Assembly (NCBI RefSeq): GCF_001422205.1
Contig: NZ_LMMJ01000012.1
Coordinates: 62,001 to 126,000 of the forward strand
Reading direction: 5' to 3'
From: Curtobacterium sp. Leaf261
GTDB taxonomy: Bacteria > Actinomycetota > Actinomycetes > Actinomycetales > Microbacteriaceae
Length of the DNA stretch: 64,000 nucleotides
Made by a program: the position numbers and the translations under genes. The notes under the pieces were generated by a model that had not been told where the DNA came from, searched no databases, and saw nothing but the letters and a program-made list of their open reading frames with translations. This document shows, piece by piece, positions 34,558-43,597 of this stretch. Numbering within the stretch: the stretch's first letter is position 1; each line of letters opens with the position of its first letter.

Positions 34558-35636
34558 CAGGCACCCACCGGCGCCGCAGCATCACGCCGGACGGCACCGT
34601 GCTGCTCGTCCGCAGCGCCCTGCTCGTCCGCGGGGTCCGAGGCGGAGGTGAGCCGTGCCTCCAGTCCGGTGTCGTCCCGCGCCGCCAGGTCGGCGGCGAC
34701 CGACTCCACGATCTCCTCGAGCCCGGTCGCCGGGTCGAAGCCGACCGCGGCCCTCGCGCGGGTGTTGTCCGGCACGCGCCGCCGCATGTCCTCGAAGCCC
34801 GCACCGTACGCCTGCTCGTACGGGACGTACTCGATCGCGCTCGACGACCCGGTGACCCGGATGACGAGCGCCGCGAGGTCGGCGATGCTGATCTCGCGCT
34901 CACCGCCGAGGTTGAACGCCTGCCCGACCGCGTCCTCGTGCTCCACGAGCGCGATCATCGCGGGCACGACGTCACCGACGTACGAGAAGCACCGGGACTG
35001 CGCACCGTCGCCGAACACCGTCAGGGGTTCGCCGCGGAGCGCCTGCCCGACGAGGTTCGGGACCACCATGCCGTACCGGCCGGTCTGGCGCGGGCCGACG
35101 GTGTTGAACGGGCGGACGATCGCGACGCGCAGACCGTGCTCCTGCCAGTAGGCGTGCGCGAACGCCTCGTCGATGCCCTTCGCCGCGGCGTAGGTCCACC
35201 GCGAGGTCAGGGGCGAACCGAGGATCCGGTCGGCGCCCTCGTCGAGCGCGTCCGCGGTGTTCTTGCCGTAGATCTCGCTCGTCGACACCAGGAGCAGCCG
35301 GGCGTCGGCGGCGACGCACGCGTCGAGGACGTTCTCGGTGCCGTGGATGTTCGTCCGGAGACCCTGCAGCGGGTGGTCGACGATGAGCCGCACGCCGACC
35401 GCGGCCGCGAGGTGGAACACCCGGTCCGCTCCGGCGACGACCTGGTGGACGAGGTCGCGGTCGAGGATCGAGCCGTCGACGACCCGCAGCCGCGGATCGT
35501 CGGCCACGCGGCCCAGGTTGTCGGCACGGCCGGTGGTGAAGTCGTCGAGGACCACCACCTCGTCCCCGCTGGCCAGGAGGTGTTCGACCAGGTGGCTGCC
35601 GATGAACCCGGCCCCGCCCGTCACGATGCTCTGCAT
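34557..35636 (-). CDS. NAD-dependent nucleotide-sugar epimerase/decarboxylase
   Basis: The 359-aa product starts at ATG 35636 with CGGAGA upstream. Rossmann motif TGGAGFIGSHL, STSEIYGK with the catalytic Ser, YAAAK (Tyr-x3-Lys), then RPFNTVGPRQ. This is an extended SDR acting on UDP- or dTDP-sugars; the GRADNL and LIVDHP features are shared by UDP-glucuronate decarboxylases and UDP-GlcNAc/Glc 4-epimerases, so the exact reaction is open. The last 35 residues (TGLEARLTSASDP onward) are outside the fold and are encoded by a dispersed DNA repeat. Lies between glmS and the UDP-sugar dehydrogenase. Confidence 0.88.
   Translation of the reverse strand: MQSIVTGGAGFIGSHLVEHLLASGDEVVVLDDFTTGRADNLGRVADDPRLRVVDGSILDRDLVHQVVAGADRVFHLAAAVGVRLIVDHPLQGLRTNIHGTENVLDACVAADARLLLVSTSEIYGKNTADALDEGADRILGSPLTSRWTYAAAKGIDEAFAHAYWQEHGLRVAIVRPFNTVGPRQTGRYGMVVPNLVGQALRGEPLTVFGDGAQSRCFSYVGDVVPAMIALVEHEDAVGQAFNLGGEREISIADLAALVIRVTGSSSAIEYVPYEQAYGAGFEDMRRRVPDNTRARAAVGFDPATGLEEIVESVAADLAARDDTGLEARLTSASDPADEQGAADEQHGAVRRDAAAPVGA
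34639..34673. repeat. dispersed GGAGGC element inside epimerase C-terminus
   Basis: On the minus strand it reads ACACCGGACTGGAGGCACGG then CTCACCTCCGCCTC, translated TGLEARLTSA. Confidence 0.75.
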
Positions 35637-35674
35637 GATGGTGTCTCCGAAGTGGTGTGTGGGTGGGGTGGGGG

Positions 35675-37096
35675 TCAGAGGAGGACGCGGTCGACGAGGT
35701 CGACCCCGCGGTAGGTGGTGTCGATGACGGTCTGGTCGGCTCCGATCCACCCGAGGTCGGCGTCCGAGTGCCTGGTGTGCAGGAGGACCACGTCGGCACC
35801 GAAGGCCCGCTCGTCCACGACGTCCGCGAGCACCTCGCCGTCCGGCAGCCGCAGCGACGGGAAGTGGTGGTCGGCGTACCCGATCACGGCGCCGGCGTCC
35901 CGGAGGCCCGCGAGGATCTCGAGTGCGGGCGACTCGCGCAGGTCCGCGACGTCGCGCTTGTACGCCACGCCGACGACGAGCACCCGCGTCCCGCGCAGCC
36001 CGCGGCCGAGGTCGGACAGCACGTCACGGGTCCGGTCCACGACCCGCTGCGGTCGACTCGCGATCTCCGCCATCGCCCGCGTGATCAGCGGCGCCTGCTG
36101 TCGCTTCGCCCGGAGCTGCCACAGCAGGTAGTGCGGATCGCAGGGGATGCAGTGCCCACCGACGCCGGGACCGGGGAGGAACGCCATGAACCCGTACGGC
36201 TTCGTCGCCGCCGCGTCGATGACGTCCGCCACGTCGATGTCCATCGTCCGGCAGATGTCGGAGAACTCGTTCGCGAGCGCGATGTTCACCGCGCGGAAGG
36301 TGTTCTCCAGCAGCTTGGTCATCTCCGCCGCGGCGAGGGACGGCACGCGGTGCACCCTGGCGTAGCGACCGAGCAGCTCGTCGGCCACCTCGGCGCAGGC
36401 CTCCGTCGCGGCCCCGAGCACGCGCGGCACGTCCTCGTGCGCGACCGACGCGTTCCCCGGGTCGATGCGCTCCGGACTGAACGCGACGAACACGTCGAGC
36501 CCGGCGATCATCCCGCGGTCGGCGAGCGGATGGACGAGCATGTCCTCGGTGCACCCGACGTACGTGGTGCTCGTCAGCATCAGCAGCTGCCCCGGCGCGG
36601 CGTTCTCGACGACCATGGCGCTCGCCGAGGCGAGGATGGTCAGGTCCGGCACGAGGTGCGCGTCGACCGGGGTCGGCACGCACACGATGACCGCCGCGGC
36701 ACGGGCGAGCATCGACGCGTCGGCGGTGATCGCGAAGCCGTCGCTGCGGAACGCCTCCTCGAGCCGGGCCCGGTCGTCCTCGAGCAGGTCAGCACCCCTG
36801 GCGCGGATGGTGGCGATCCGGGTGGCGGAGATGTCGAGCGCGAGCACCGAGCTCCCCGCGTGGTGGTAGGCCAGGGCGGTCGGCAGGCCCACGTACCCGA
36901 GTCCGACGATCGCCACGTCGAACTCGAACCCGCGGGTGCCGCCGACGGTCGGGGCGGGGACCTCGGCCGGGCCCCGGAACGGGACGAGGCCGGGGATCGT
37001 GGTCACGGCGTCCTCGAGGACGCGTGCGGTGTCGATGACCGCCGACGCGATGCCAGTTGCCTGGTCGCGCCGCCGTTCGGTCGGGATCGTGGTCAT
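35675..37096 (-). CDS. UDP-N-acetyl-hexosamine (ManNAc-type) dehydrogenase
   Basis: It oxidises a UDP-HexNAc (or UDP-hexose) C6 to the uronic acid with 2 NAD. Product 473 aa from ATG 37096 (AGGGGAA site). After a 60-residue leader, the NAD fold reads VAIVGLGYVGLPTALA. Middle-domain KLLENTFRAVNIALANE and the catalytic Cys in GVGGHCIPCDPHYL follow, and the C-terminal VLVVGVAYKRDVADLRESPA closes the fold. The HCIPCDP context is that of the WecC/TviB branch, unlike the Ugd at 43.6 kb (GGGCLPKD). First gene of the minus-strand arm. Confidence 0.9.
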   Translation of the reverse strand: MTTIPTERRRDQATGIASAVIDTARVLEDAVTTIPGLVPFRGPAEVPAPTVGGTRGFEFDVAIVGLGYVGLPTALAYHHAGSSVLALDISATRIATIRARGADLLEDDRARLEEAFRSDGFAITADASMLARAAAVIVCVPTPVDAHLVPDLTILASASAMVVENAAPGQLLMLTSTTYVGCTEDMLVHPLADRGMIAGLDVFVAFSPERIDPGNASVAHEDVPRVLGAATEACAEVADELLGRYARVHRVPSLAAAEMTKLLENTFRAVNIALANEFSDICRTMDIDVADVIDAAATKPYGFMAFLPGPGVGGHCIPCDPHYLLWQLRAKRQQAPLITRAMAEIASRPQRVVDRTRDVLSDLGRGLRGTRVLVVGVAYKRDVADLRESPALEILAGLRDAGAVIGYADHHFPSLRLPDGEVLADVVDERAFGADVVLLHTRHSDADLGWIGADQTVIDTTYRGVDLVDRVLL

Positions 37097-37220
37097 TGGG
37101 TGGTTCCCCTCGGGTCGGTGCCTCGAACCCTGCTGGCTCCCCGCACCCCGCGGCAACGGCGTGCGGGCCCGGGTGCGGTTCGTCGCGCCGGTTCGTGGGG
37201 GTTCCGCGCGGGACTGCGGT

Positions 37221-37243
37221 GACCCGCACCGTCCGTGCGGGTC
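37221..37243. promoter_or_regulatory. dyad GACCCGCAC-N5-GTGCGGGTC in divergent exopolysaccharide promoter region
   Basis: Perfect 9-bp arms lie in the 198-bp gap between the divergent arms of the locus, 40 bp before the -10 box of the first synthase gene. It suits an operator for the linked LuxR/LAL regulator or another factor. A related GATCCCGCA dyad occurs at 38651. Confidence 0.5.
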
Positions 37244-37282
37244 CGTCTGCGGCATTGCGGTCCGGCACCCCGCCCTCGGCCC

Positions 37283-37288
37283 TAGCGT
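37283..37288 (+). promoter_or_regulatory. -10 box (TAGCGT), leaderless synthase promoter
   Basis: TAGCGT ends 6 nt before ATG 37295 with no ribosome binding site. Confidence 0.5.
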
Positions 37289-37294
37289 GCGGAC

Positions 37295-38635
37295 ATGCTC
37301 GCCTTCGTCATCGCGCTGGTCCTGGTCCTCGGGGTCAACACCATCCTCTGGACCGTCGTGGGGCTCGTCCGGTACGCACGGCTCCGAGCCGGCGTCGCCA
37401 CCATCGCTCGCCGACGTTCCGGCTGGCGTGCCGTCGGCCCGGGACCGGACGACGCGACCGGCGCCGAGTACGCGCCGCCGACGGTGGCGGACGTCGCGAT
37501 CCTCGTGGCGGCGCACGACGAGGAGCTCGTCATCGAGAACACCATCCGGTCAGCGGCCGAGCACCTGCCGCTCGCGCAGGTGTTCGTGGTCTCCGACGGT
37601 TCGACGGACGACACCGTCCGGATCGCGACCGGAGCCGGTGCCCAGGTGTACGACCTGCACCCGAACCGCGGGAAGGCCGGAGCGCTCGCCGCGGCCATCG
37701 ACCACTTCCGGATCCCCGAGCGGTTCGAGGTGCTCATGCTGCTCGACGCGGACACGCACCTGGCGCCCGACTACTTCAGCACCGGACTGGCGGAGTTCAG
37801 TGCGCCCGACATCGTCGCCGTCGCCGGCCGCGCCACCACGATCCTCGACCCGGCGGCCCCGACGCTGCTCGGCCGGGTCCTCGTCGCCTACCGCGAGCGC
37901 GTCTACGTCGCGGTGCAGTACCTGCAGAAGTTCGGGCAGGCGGCCGAGCACGCGAACGTCGTGGCGATCGTGCCGGGGTTCGCGAGCATGTACCGCACGC
38001 GGGTGCTCGGGGACATCGACATCACCGCGGCCGGACTGGCGATCGAGGACTTCAACATGACGTTCGAGGTGCACGCGAAACGGCTCGGGAGGATCGCGTT
38101 CCGGCCGAGCGCCGCCATCGCCTACACGCAGGACCCGGACACCCTCGGTGACTACGCGAAGCAGATCCGGCGGTGGAACCTCGGGTTCTGGCAGACCCTG
38201 CGGCGCCATCGGCTCGGGTTCGGCAGGTTCGGGCTCGCGGTCGCGATGTTCGTCGCGGAGCTGCTCACGTCGAGCCTGATGATGCTCGCGATCCTCCCGG
38301 CGGTCGCCCTGGCGTTGGTCGCCGCCGTGCTCGACGCGTCCGGCATCGGCGGGAGCGTGCCGCGGACGATGCTCGAGGCGGACCCGGTGCTCGGGATCGT
38401 CGTCGGGGTGCTGCTGCCGGACTACGTGCTGACCCTCCTCGTCGCGGTGGTCGCCCGGCGGCCGGTCTACGTCCTGTTCGGCGTCGTCTTCCCGCTCCTC
38501 CGGATCCTCGACGCGTTCCTCTGCATCGCCGCGCTCGTCATGGCGTTCCGCGGCGGGTCGAACGGGGTGTGGCACAGTCCGACGCGACGGTCCCTCGGGG
38601 CAGGACCACCCGCGACGGCGCGCGCCGAGCACTGA
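37295..38635 (+). CDS. processive GT2 glycosyltransferase (polysaccharide synthase)
   Basis: The 446-aa product has one N-terminal TM (about 3-24), a cytosolic GT-A domain and three or four C-terminal TMs (about 310-340, 362-385, 395-425). The GT2 motifs of processive synthases are present: VSDGSTDDT, LLDADTH (DxD), a late ED in AIEDFNMTFE, and QIRRW (QxxRW). Such enzymes polymerise and extrude the chain in one step (PgaC, hyaluronan and cellulose synthases). No PilZ domain is visible. It faces the UDP-sugar dehydrogenase divergently. Confidence 0.9.
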   Translation: MLAFVIALVLVLGVNTILWTVVGLVRYARLRAGVATIARRRSGWRAVGPGPDDATGAEYAPPTVADVAILVAAHDEELVIENTIRSAAEHLPLAQVFVVSDGSTDDTVRIATGAGAQVYDLHPNRGKAGALAAAIDHFRIPERFEVLMLLDADTHLAPDYFSTGLAEFSAPDIVAVAGRATTILDPAAPTLLGRVLVAYRERVYVAVQYLQKFGQAAEHANVVAIVPGFASMYRTRVLGDIDITAAGLAIEDFNMTFEVHAKRLGRIAFRPSAAIAYTQDPDTLGDYAKQIRRWNLGFWQTLRRHRLGFGRFGLAVAMFVAELLTSSLMMLAILPAVALALVAAVLDASGIGGSVPRTMLEADPVLGIVVGVLLPDYVLTLLVAVVARRPVYVLFGVVFPLLRILDAFLCIAALVMAFRGGSNGVWHSPTRRSLGAGPPATARAEH

Positions 38636-38953
38636 GCCGCACGCGGTACGGATCCCGCACGCGGTGCTGCGGGATCGCGCAACACCGCACCATCGGTACC
38701 CCCCACTTGTGGGTCGTCCTCCGACGTCGGTACCGTCCCCATCACGAGCAGGACCAGGACCCCCGCACAGCGCACCCCGGCTGGACGGGCTCGGTCGATC
38801 GTGGTCCTGGGACGCCGACGACGACGTGAACTCCACCCGTCGCGTCCGCGCCGTCGGCACCAGCCGCACCACCGGCACCAGCGCACCGCGTCGTCCCACG
38901 ACCGCGGCCACCCCACCCCGATCAGCCCACCAGCCCCAAGGAACCCGAACCCC
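38636..38953 (+). other. 318-bp spacer between the two synthase genes
   Basis: No gene is seen. It holds a hairpin (38651-38676) and a possible sigma-70 promoter, TTGTGG at 38707 and TACCGT at 38731 spaced 18 bp, which would leave a long leader of about 210 nt before ATG 38954. Confidence 0.45.
38651..38676 (+). terminator. hairpin after first synthase gene
   Basis: GATCCCGCA pairs perfectly with TGCGGGATC across 8 nt, 15 bp after the stop. No T-run. It could equally be an operator related to the dyad at 37221. Confidence 0.5.
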
Positions 38954-40360
38954 ATGTACCCACTGGTGATCCTCGCCTCCGAGACCTCGTCGCAGGTGAT
39001 CGTCGACAACCTCATCGCGTTCGGCCACGAGGCGCTCAAGTACTTCCCCGTCGGCATCGCCGGTGTGATCGTCTGGTCGCTCTGGTTCTACCGGGTCGTC
39101 CTGTCGGCCCGTGCGAAGCCGATCACGAACGGCTTCCGCACGAGCACGTCCGTCGTCGTGCCGTCGTACCACGAGGACCCCGACATCCTGCTCCGCTGCC
39201 TCGACTCCTGGCGGGAGCAGGCCCCGGACGAGATCATCATCGTGCTCGACGTCGCCGACGTCGACGCGTACCAGCGGATCGTCGCCCTCGGCGACCCCAC
39301 GGTCACGCCCGTCCTGTTCCACCACGTCGGCAAGCGGAGTGCCCTCGGCCAGGGCATCCGGATGGCCCGGTACGACGTCGTGGTGCTCGTCGACTCCGAC
39401 ACGTCGTGGGAGCCGGGCCTCCTCGAGGCGGTGCAGATGCCGTTCGTGGACCCGAAGGTCGGCGGCGTCGGCACCCAGCAGAACGTCTACCAGCGGAACT
39501 CGAGCATCTGGCGGATCATCGCGGACTGGCTCGTCAACCTCCGCTACTACAACTACGTGCCGGCGATGGGCGCGGCGGGCGCCGTCCCGATCCTCTCCGG
39601 CCGCACCGCCGCCTACCGTCGAGCAGCCGTGATGCCGGTGCTCTGGAACCTCGAGAACGAGTTCTTCCTCGGTCGACGGTGTGTGGCCGGCGACGACGGA
39701 CGACTGACGTGGCTCGTGCTCGCGTCCGGCTACCGGACGGTCCACCAGTCGACCGCGAAGGCGCTGTCGATGTTCCCGGCGAGCGGTGTGGCGTTCTTCA
39801 AGCAGCGCATTCGATGGAGCCGCAACTCCTACCGGACCTACCTGACGGCGATCGCCAAGGGATGGGTGTGGCGGGTGCCGTTCGTCACGAAGATCACGGT
39901 GCTCCAGATCATCCTCACCCCGCTCACCATGGGGATCACCATGTGGTACCTGCTCTTCAGCCGGCTCGAGATCAGCGTCCTGGGCGCCGGGTTCACCATC
40001 GCCTGGCTCCTCGCCGGCCGTGCGCTCCGGGGCTTCTCGAACCTCCGCCGCAACCCGCTCGACCTGCTCGTCCTGCCCGTGCTCGCGCTCGTCGTGATCG
40101 TGGTCGCCCTGCCGATCAAGGTCTACTCGTTCGCCACGATGAACAGGCAGGGCTGGCTGACCCGGCACGCCGACCAGATGGGCGGGGACGGCCAGCAGGC
40201 CTCGACGCTGGTGCCCGAGACCGCCGCGGAGACCAGCCGGGACGCGGGGATCCGCGAACCGCACCGTCCCCAGGTGGCCGGGACGGGCCTCCCGGCCGCC
40301 GGTGGGATCCCGGCGACCGCCGTCGCGTCCGCTGCCGACGACCAGGCGGTGGCGGCATGA
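38954..40360 (+). CDS. second processive GT2 glycosyltransferase (hyaluronan-synthase-like)
   Basis: The 468-aa product starts at ATG 38954 (AAGGAA upstream). One N-terminal TM (about 30-52) and a GT-A domain with SYHEDPDILLRCL, IIIVLDVADVD, VVLVDSDTSWEPGLL (DxD-like SDT), VGGVGTQQNVY and AGDDGRLT, then QRIRWSRNSY (QxxRW). Three or four C-terminal TMs (about 315-400) precede a disordered tail. The motif spacing is that of hyaluronan/chitin-synthase-like GT2. With two different synthases and two UDP-uronate dehydrogenases the locus could make a hexosamine-uronate polymer (inference). Stop overlaps the next gene (ATGA). Confidence 0.9.
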   Translation: MYPLVILASETSSQVIVDNLIAFGHEALKYFPVGIAGVIVWSLWFYRVVLSARAKPITNGFRTSTSVVVPSYHEDPDILLRCLDSWREQAPDEIIIVLDVADVDAYQRIVALGDPTVTPVLFHHVGKRSALGQGIRMARYDVVVLVDSDTSWEPGLLEAVQMPFVDPKVGGVGTQQNVYQRNSSIWRIIADWLVNLRYYNYVPAMGAAGAVPILSGRTAAYRRAAVMPVLWNLENEFFLGRRCVAGDDGRLTWLVLASGYRTVHQSTAKALSMFPASGVAFFKQRIRWSRNSYRTYLTAIAKGWVWRVPFVTKITVLQIILTPLTMGITMWYLLFSRLEISVLGAGFTIAWLLAGRALRGFSNLRRNPLDLLVLPVLALVVIVVALPIKVYSFATMNRQGWLTRHADQMGGDGQQASTLVPETAAETSRDAGIREPHRPQVAGTGLPAAGGIPATAVASAADDQAVAA

Positions 40361-42324
40361 GCCGCCGGAGCGTGCTCCGCACCGGACTGGAGGCCCGGAT
40401 CACCTCCGCGACCGCCCTCCGGCGTGCAGGGCGCGCGGCCGGGGTCGTCCTGCTCGCGGGTGCGCTCGCCCTCGGCGCGGCGATCGCCGTCCCCGGTGCG
40501 GCCTCCGCGACGACGACCGGCACGACGCCGGCGCCGGTGACCGGTCGTCCGTACGGCGGGAGTCCGAACAAGGAGGCGCGGCTCGTGGCGGCCGAGGACC
40601 AGCGGATCTACAACGTCCGGGCGCTCGCGTCCGCGGCACGATGGAGCGGTCTGGCGGTGTCGCAGCCCTACCGGCTCGCGACCGGGTCGAGCTACACGCT
40701 CGTGCTCGTCGCACGCGGGTCGGCGTACACGATCGACGACCTCCGGGCCCTCGCGCCGTCGACGTTCGTCCGACAGCCGGACGGGTCCTGGCTGCTCAGC
40801 GAGAACATCGTCGTCGAGAACGGTGCGACGCTCCGTCTGGCGAGCCCCGACGGTCTCCACATCCACCTCGAGAGCAACCACGACGGGTTCGTCTCGATCG
40901 TCACGCAGGCGGGCAACCTGCAGGTCGTCGGCTCCGCGAAGTCACCGGTCACGATCGACGCCTGGGACCCGCAGTCCGGCGAGGCGGACACCACGACCTC
41001 CGACGGCCGCGCCTACGTCCGGGTCCAGGGCGGGAGCGCCACGCTCAAGTACGCGACGTTCCAGGACCTCGGGTTCTGGAGCGGCTCCACCGGCGGCGTC
41101 GCACTCACCGGGACCGACCTCTCGACGATCGACCAGACGTCCGGCGACCAGGCCGGCGCCGCGGCACGGACCAGCAAGGACGTGTTCGGGAACGCGATCC
41201 TGCCGACCGGCGCGCTGCCGTCCGTGCAGGGCAGCAGCGCGAGTGCCGGTGCGTACAGCTACGTGTCCGCGCTCGTCCAGCACGTCACCTTCGACGGCAA
41301 CGCGTTCGGGCTGTTCCTGACGAGCGCCGACGGCGTCACGATGTCGAACTCGCGGATCGAGCACTCGCGGATCGACGGACTGGTCCTGCACCGCTACGTC
41401 ACGAACAGCACCTTCACCTCGGTCCGGTCGACGGACAACGCCGTCGACGGCATCAAGATGACGCGGGCCTCCACCGGCGTCGTGTTCAGCCAGGTCACGG
41501 CGAACGACAACGGTCGGAACGGCGTCACCATCAACGGGGGAGCCCTCGCCGGCGGCCCGAACGCGGTCGGGATGCCCACCACGACCTACGGGAACAACTC
41601 GTTGACGGACAGCACCGCGAGCGACAACGGCCGGTACGGCATCGAGGTCCTCGGGGGCCGGAACGTCCGTGTCAACGGCTCCACCGCCGACCGGAACCAG
41701 ATGGGCATCGTGGTGGGCCAGGGTGCCGCGGCGGTCGTCGTCCGGAACAACGTCGTCCGGGACTCCACGCAGAACGGCATCGGGGTGCTCGACGGCGCGT
41801 CCGACACCGAGATCACGGACAACACCGTCTCCGGTGCGGCCATCGGCGTGTACCTCCGGGACAGCGCGCGGACGGCCGTCGACGACAACCGGGTGACGAG
41901 CGCCCGTTCGCACGGCATCACCGCCGTCGGAACCGCGACCGGCAGCTCGGTGACGGACAACACGCTCTCCGGACGCGGGACCTCCGCGGTCGACCTCGCA
42001 CGGTCCGACGGGGTGCGGCAGGCCCAGAACGACACGGTGGAGTGGCACTCGACGAAGCCGCTCCTCGTCACCCTCCGGAGCATCTTCCAGCCGCTGACCG
42101 TGCTCTGGCTCGTGCTCCTCCTCATCGTCCTCATCGCCGCGATCGGCGGGGTCCGCCGCCGTCGACGCGGCGAGTCCGGCGAGCACCCGTACCTCAAGCA
42201 GGCACCGCTCTCGAGCTTCACGAGGGGCGTCGTCGACCCGGTGACGCTCGGACTCCCGCCGGTGCCGTCCAGGGCGGCGCACGCCGCAGACCACAGCGGC
42301 GAGCCCGCTCCGACCGTCGGGTGA
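40357..42324 (+). CDS. exported, membrane-anchored parallel beta-helix protein
   Basis: The 655-aa product overlaps the synthase by ATGA. Signal peptide around residues 25-50 (AGVVLLAGALALGAAIAVPGAASA), with a 20-residue leader partly encoded by a dispersed repeat (RTGLEARITSATALR). The body (about 150-570) is a right-handed beta-helix of NosD/CASH type with repeated N-G-I turns (NGVTING, YGIEVLGG, NGIGVLDG, HGITAVGT). A TM follows (about 583-605) with a basic cytosolic tail. The closest functional analogies are AlgG-type mannuronan C5-epimerases and polysaccharide lyases. It probably modifies the nascent uronate polymer outside the membrane. Confidence 0.85.
   Translation: MSRRSVLRTGLEARITSATALRRAGRAAGVVLLAGALALGAAIAVPGAASATTTGTTPAPVTGRPYGGSPNKEARLVAAEDQRIYNVRALASAARWSGLAVSQPYRLATGSSYTLVLVARGSAYTIDDLRALAPSTFVRQPDGSWLLSENIVVENGATLRLASPDGLHIHLESNHDGFVSIVTQAGNLQVVGSAKSPVTIDAWDPQSGEADTTTSDGRAYVRVQGGSATLKYATFQDLGFWSGSTGGVALTGTDLSTIDQTSGDQAGAAARTSKDVFGNAILPTGALPSVQGSSASAGAYSYVSALVQHVTFDGNAFGLFLTSADGVTMSNSRIEHSRIDGLVLHRYVTNSTFTSVRSTDNAVDGIKMTRASTGVVFSQVTANDNGRNGVTINGGALAGGPNAVGMPTTTYGNNSLTDSTASDNGRYGIEVLGGRNVRVNGSTADRNQMGIVVGQGAAAVVVRNNVVRDSTQNGIGVLDGASDTEITDNTVSGAAIGVYLRDSARTAVDDNRVTSARSHGITAVGTATGSSVTDNTLSGRGTSAVDLARSDGVRQAQNDTVEWHSTKPLLVTLRSIFQPLTVLWLVLLLIVLIAAIGGVRRRRRGESGEHPYLKQAPLSSFTRGVVDPVTLGLPPVPSRAAHAADHSGEPAPTVG
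40377..40410. repeat. dispersed GGAGGC element in signal-peptide leader
   Basis: GCACCGGACTGGAGGCCCGG then ATCACCTCCGCG, translated RTGLEARITSA, matches the epimerase copy at 34.6 kb in both DNA and reading frame. Confidence 0.75.
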
Positions 42325-42326
42325 CC

Positions 42327-43475
42327 ATGCCGAAGTCCTTCCGTGAACACCGTCCGCAGCTCGTCACCGGCGTCGTCGGCCTCGTCGTCGGGGCGGTGGT
42401 CGTCGGCGGCATCTGGATCGCGACCGCCGCCGGTCACCACGACGGCCCCGTGACGGCGTCCTCGGCGGCGCCGTCCTCGTCCGGGTCGCCCTCGTCGTCC
42501 TCCTCCGCGCGTCCCGGGGCTGCTGCCTCGCGCTCCGCCAGCTCCGCACCGGTCGCCGGAGGTGCGGTCGCCACCACGGTGCGCTGCACCGGTGCGACGA
42601 CGACCGTCCGATCCGCCGGGCAGCTCACGGCGGCGCTGCAGGCCGCGGCCCCCGGTGATGTCATCGCCCTCGCCGCGGGGACCTACACGGGCAACTTCGA
42701 GGGCACGGCGTCCGGCACGCAGTCCGACCCGATCACCCTGTGCGGCGGATCGTCGGCCGTCCTCGACGGCGGCGACACCGACAAGGGGTACGTCCTCCAC
42801 CTGCAGGGTGCGTCCTGGTGGAGACTCGCCGGGTTCACGGTGCAGAACGGCCAGAAGGGCGTCATGTTCGACGACGTCCAGCACTCGCTGATCGACGGAC
42901 TGACGGTGACGAGGATCGGTGACGAGGCGGTGCACCTCCGCGCCGGGAGCAGCGACAACACCGTCGCGGCGAGCACCGTCACGGACACCGGCCTCCGCAA
43001 GCCGCAGTTCGGCGAGGGCATCTACATCGGGTCGTCGAAGAGCAACTGGTGCACGGTGTCGGACTGCAAGCAGGACAGCAGCGACCGGAACGTCGTCACC
43101 GGGAACACGATCTCCGGGACCGCGGCGGAGAGCGTCGACATCAAGGAGGGGACGACGGGCGGCACACTGTCGGACAACTCCTTCGACGGCACCGGGATGC
43201 AGGGCGAGAACCACGCGGACTCCTGGGTCGACGTCAAGGGCAACGACTGGACGATCTCGGGCAACCGGGGCGTGCACTCGCTGCTCGACGGATTCCAGAC
43301 CCACGAGCTGCTCTCCGGGTGGGGGACCGACAACACCTTCACCGGGAACACCGTCGACCTCGGGAACTCCGACGGTGTCGCCTTCGCGTTCCGACCGGTC
43401 GAGGGCAACACGGTGTCCTGCGACAACACGGTCATCGGGTCGAACGAGTTCAGCACCACGAAGTGCACCCGATGA
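42327..43475 (+). CDS. second secreted parallel beta-helix protein
   Basis: The 382-aa product starts 2 nt after the previous stop. A signal/anchor TM lies at about 12-35 (LVTGVVGLVVGAVVVGGIWIATAAG), followed by a Ser-rich linker (about 42-80). The beta-helix domain starts at TTVRSAGQLTAALQAAAPGDVIALAAGTYTG, a lyase/epimerase-type PbH1 opening, and continues with DGLTVTRIGDEAVHLR and NTISGTAAESVDIKEG. Cysteine pairs (CTVSDC, CDNT...TKC) suggest disulfides. This fold is common in alginate, heparinase-B-type and chondroitinase-B-type lyases. Part of the plus-strand exopolysaccharide operon. Confidence 0.85.
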   Translation: MPKSFREHRPQLVTGVVGLVVGAVVVGGIWIATAAGHHDGPVTASSAAPSSSGSPSSSSSARPGAAASRSASSAPVAGGAVATTVRCTGATTTVRSAGQLTAALQAAAPGDVIALAAGTYTGNFEGTASGTQSDPITLCGGSSAVLDGGDTDKGYVLHLQGASWWRLAGFTVQNGQKGVMFDDVQHSLIDGLTVTRIGDEAVHLRAGSSDNTVAASTVTDTGLRKPQFGEGIYIGSSKSNWCTVSDCKQDSSDRNVVTGNTISGTAAESVDIKEGTTGGTLSDNSFDGTGMQGENHADSWVDVKGNDWTISGNRGVHSLLDGFQTHELLSGWGTDNTFTGNTVDLGNSDGVAFAFRPVEGNTVSCDNTVIGSNEFSTTKCTR

Positions 43476-43597
43476 CCTGCCTCGGGGTCCGGAGCCGACC
43501 GCACCCCACCCGCGTCGAACCGTCGCCCACGTTCGGCTCCTGCTCCGCCCCGTACCGCCCCCGTTCCGTCCTCGATCTCGAAAGTGAGCACCAGATC

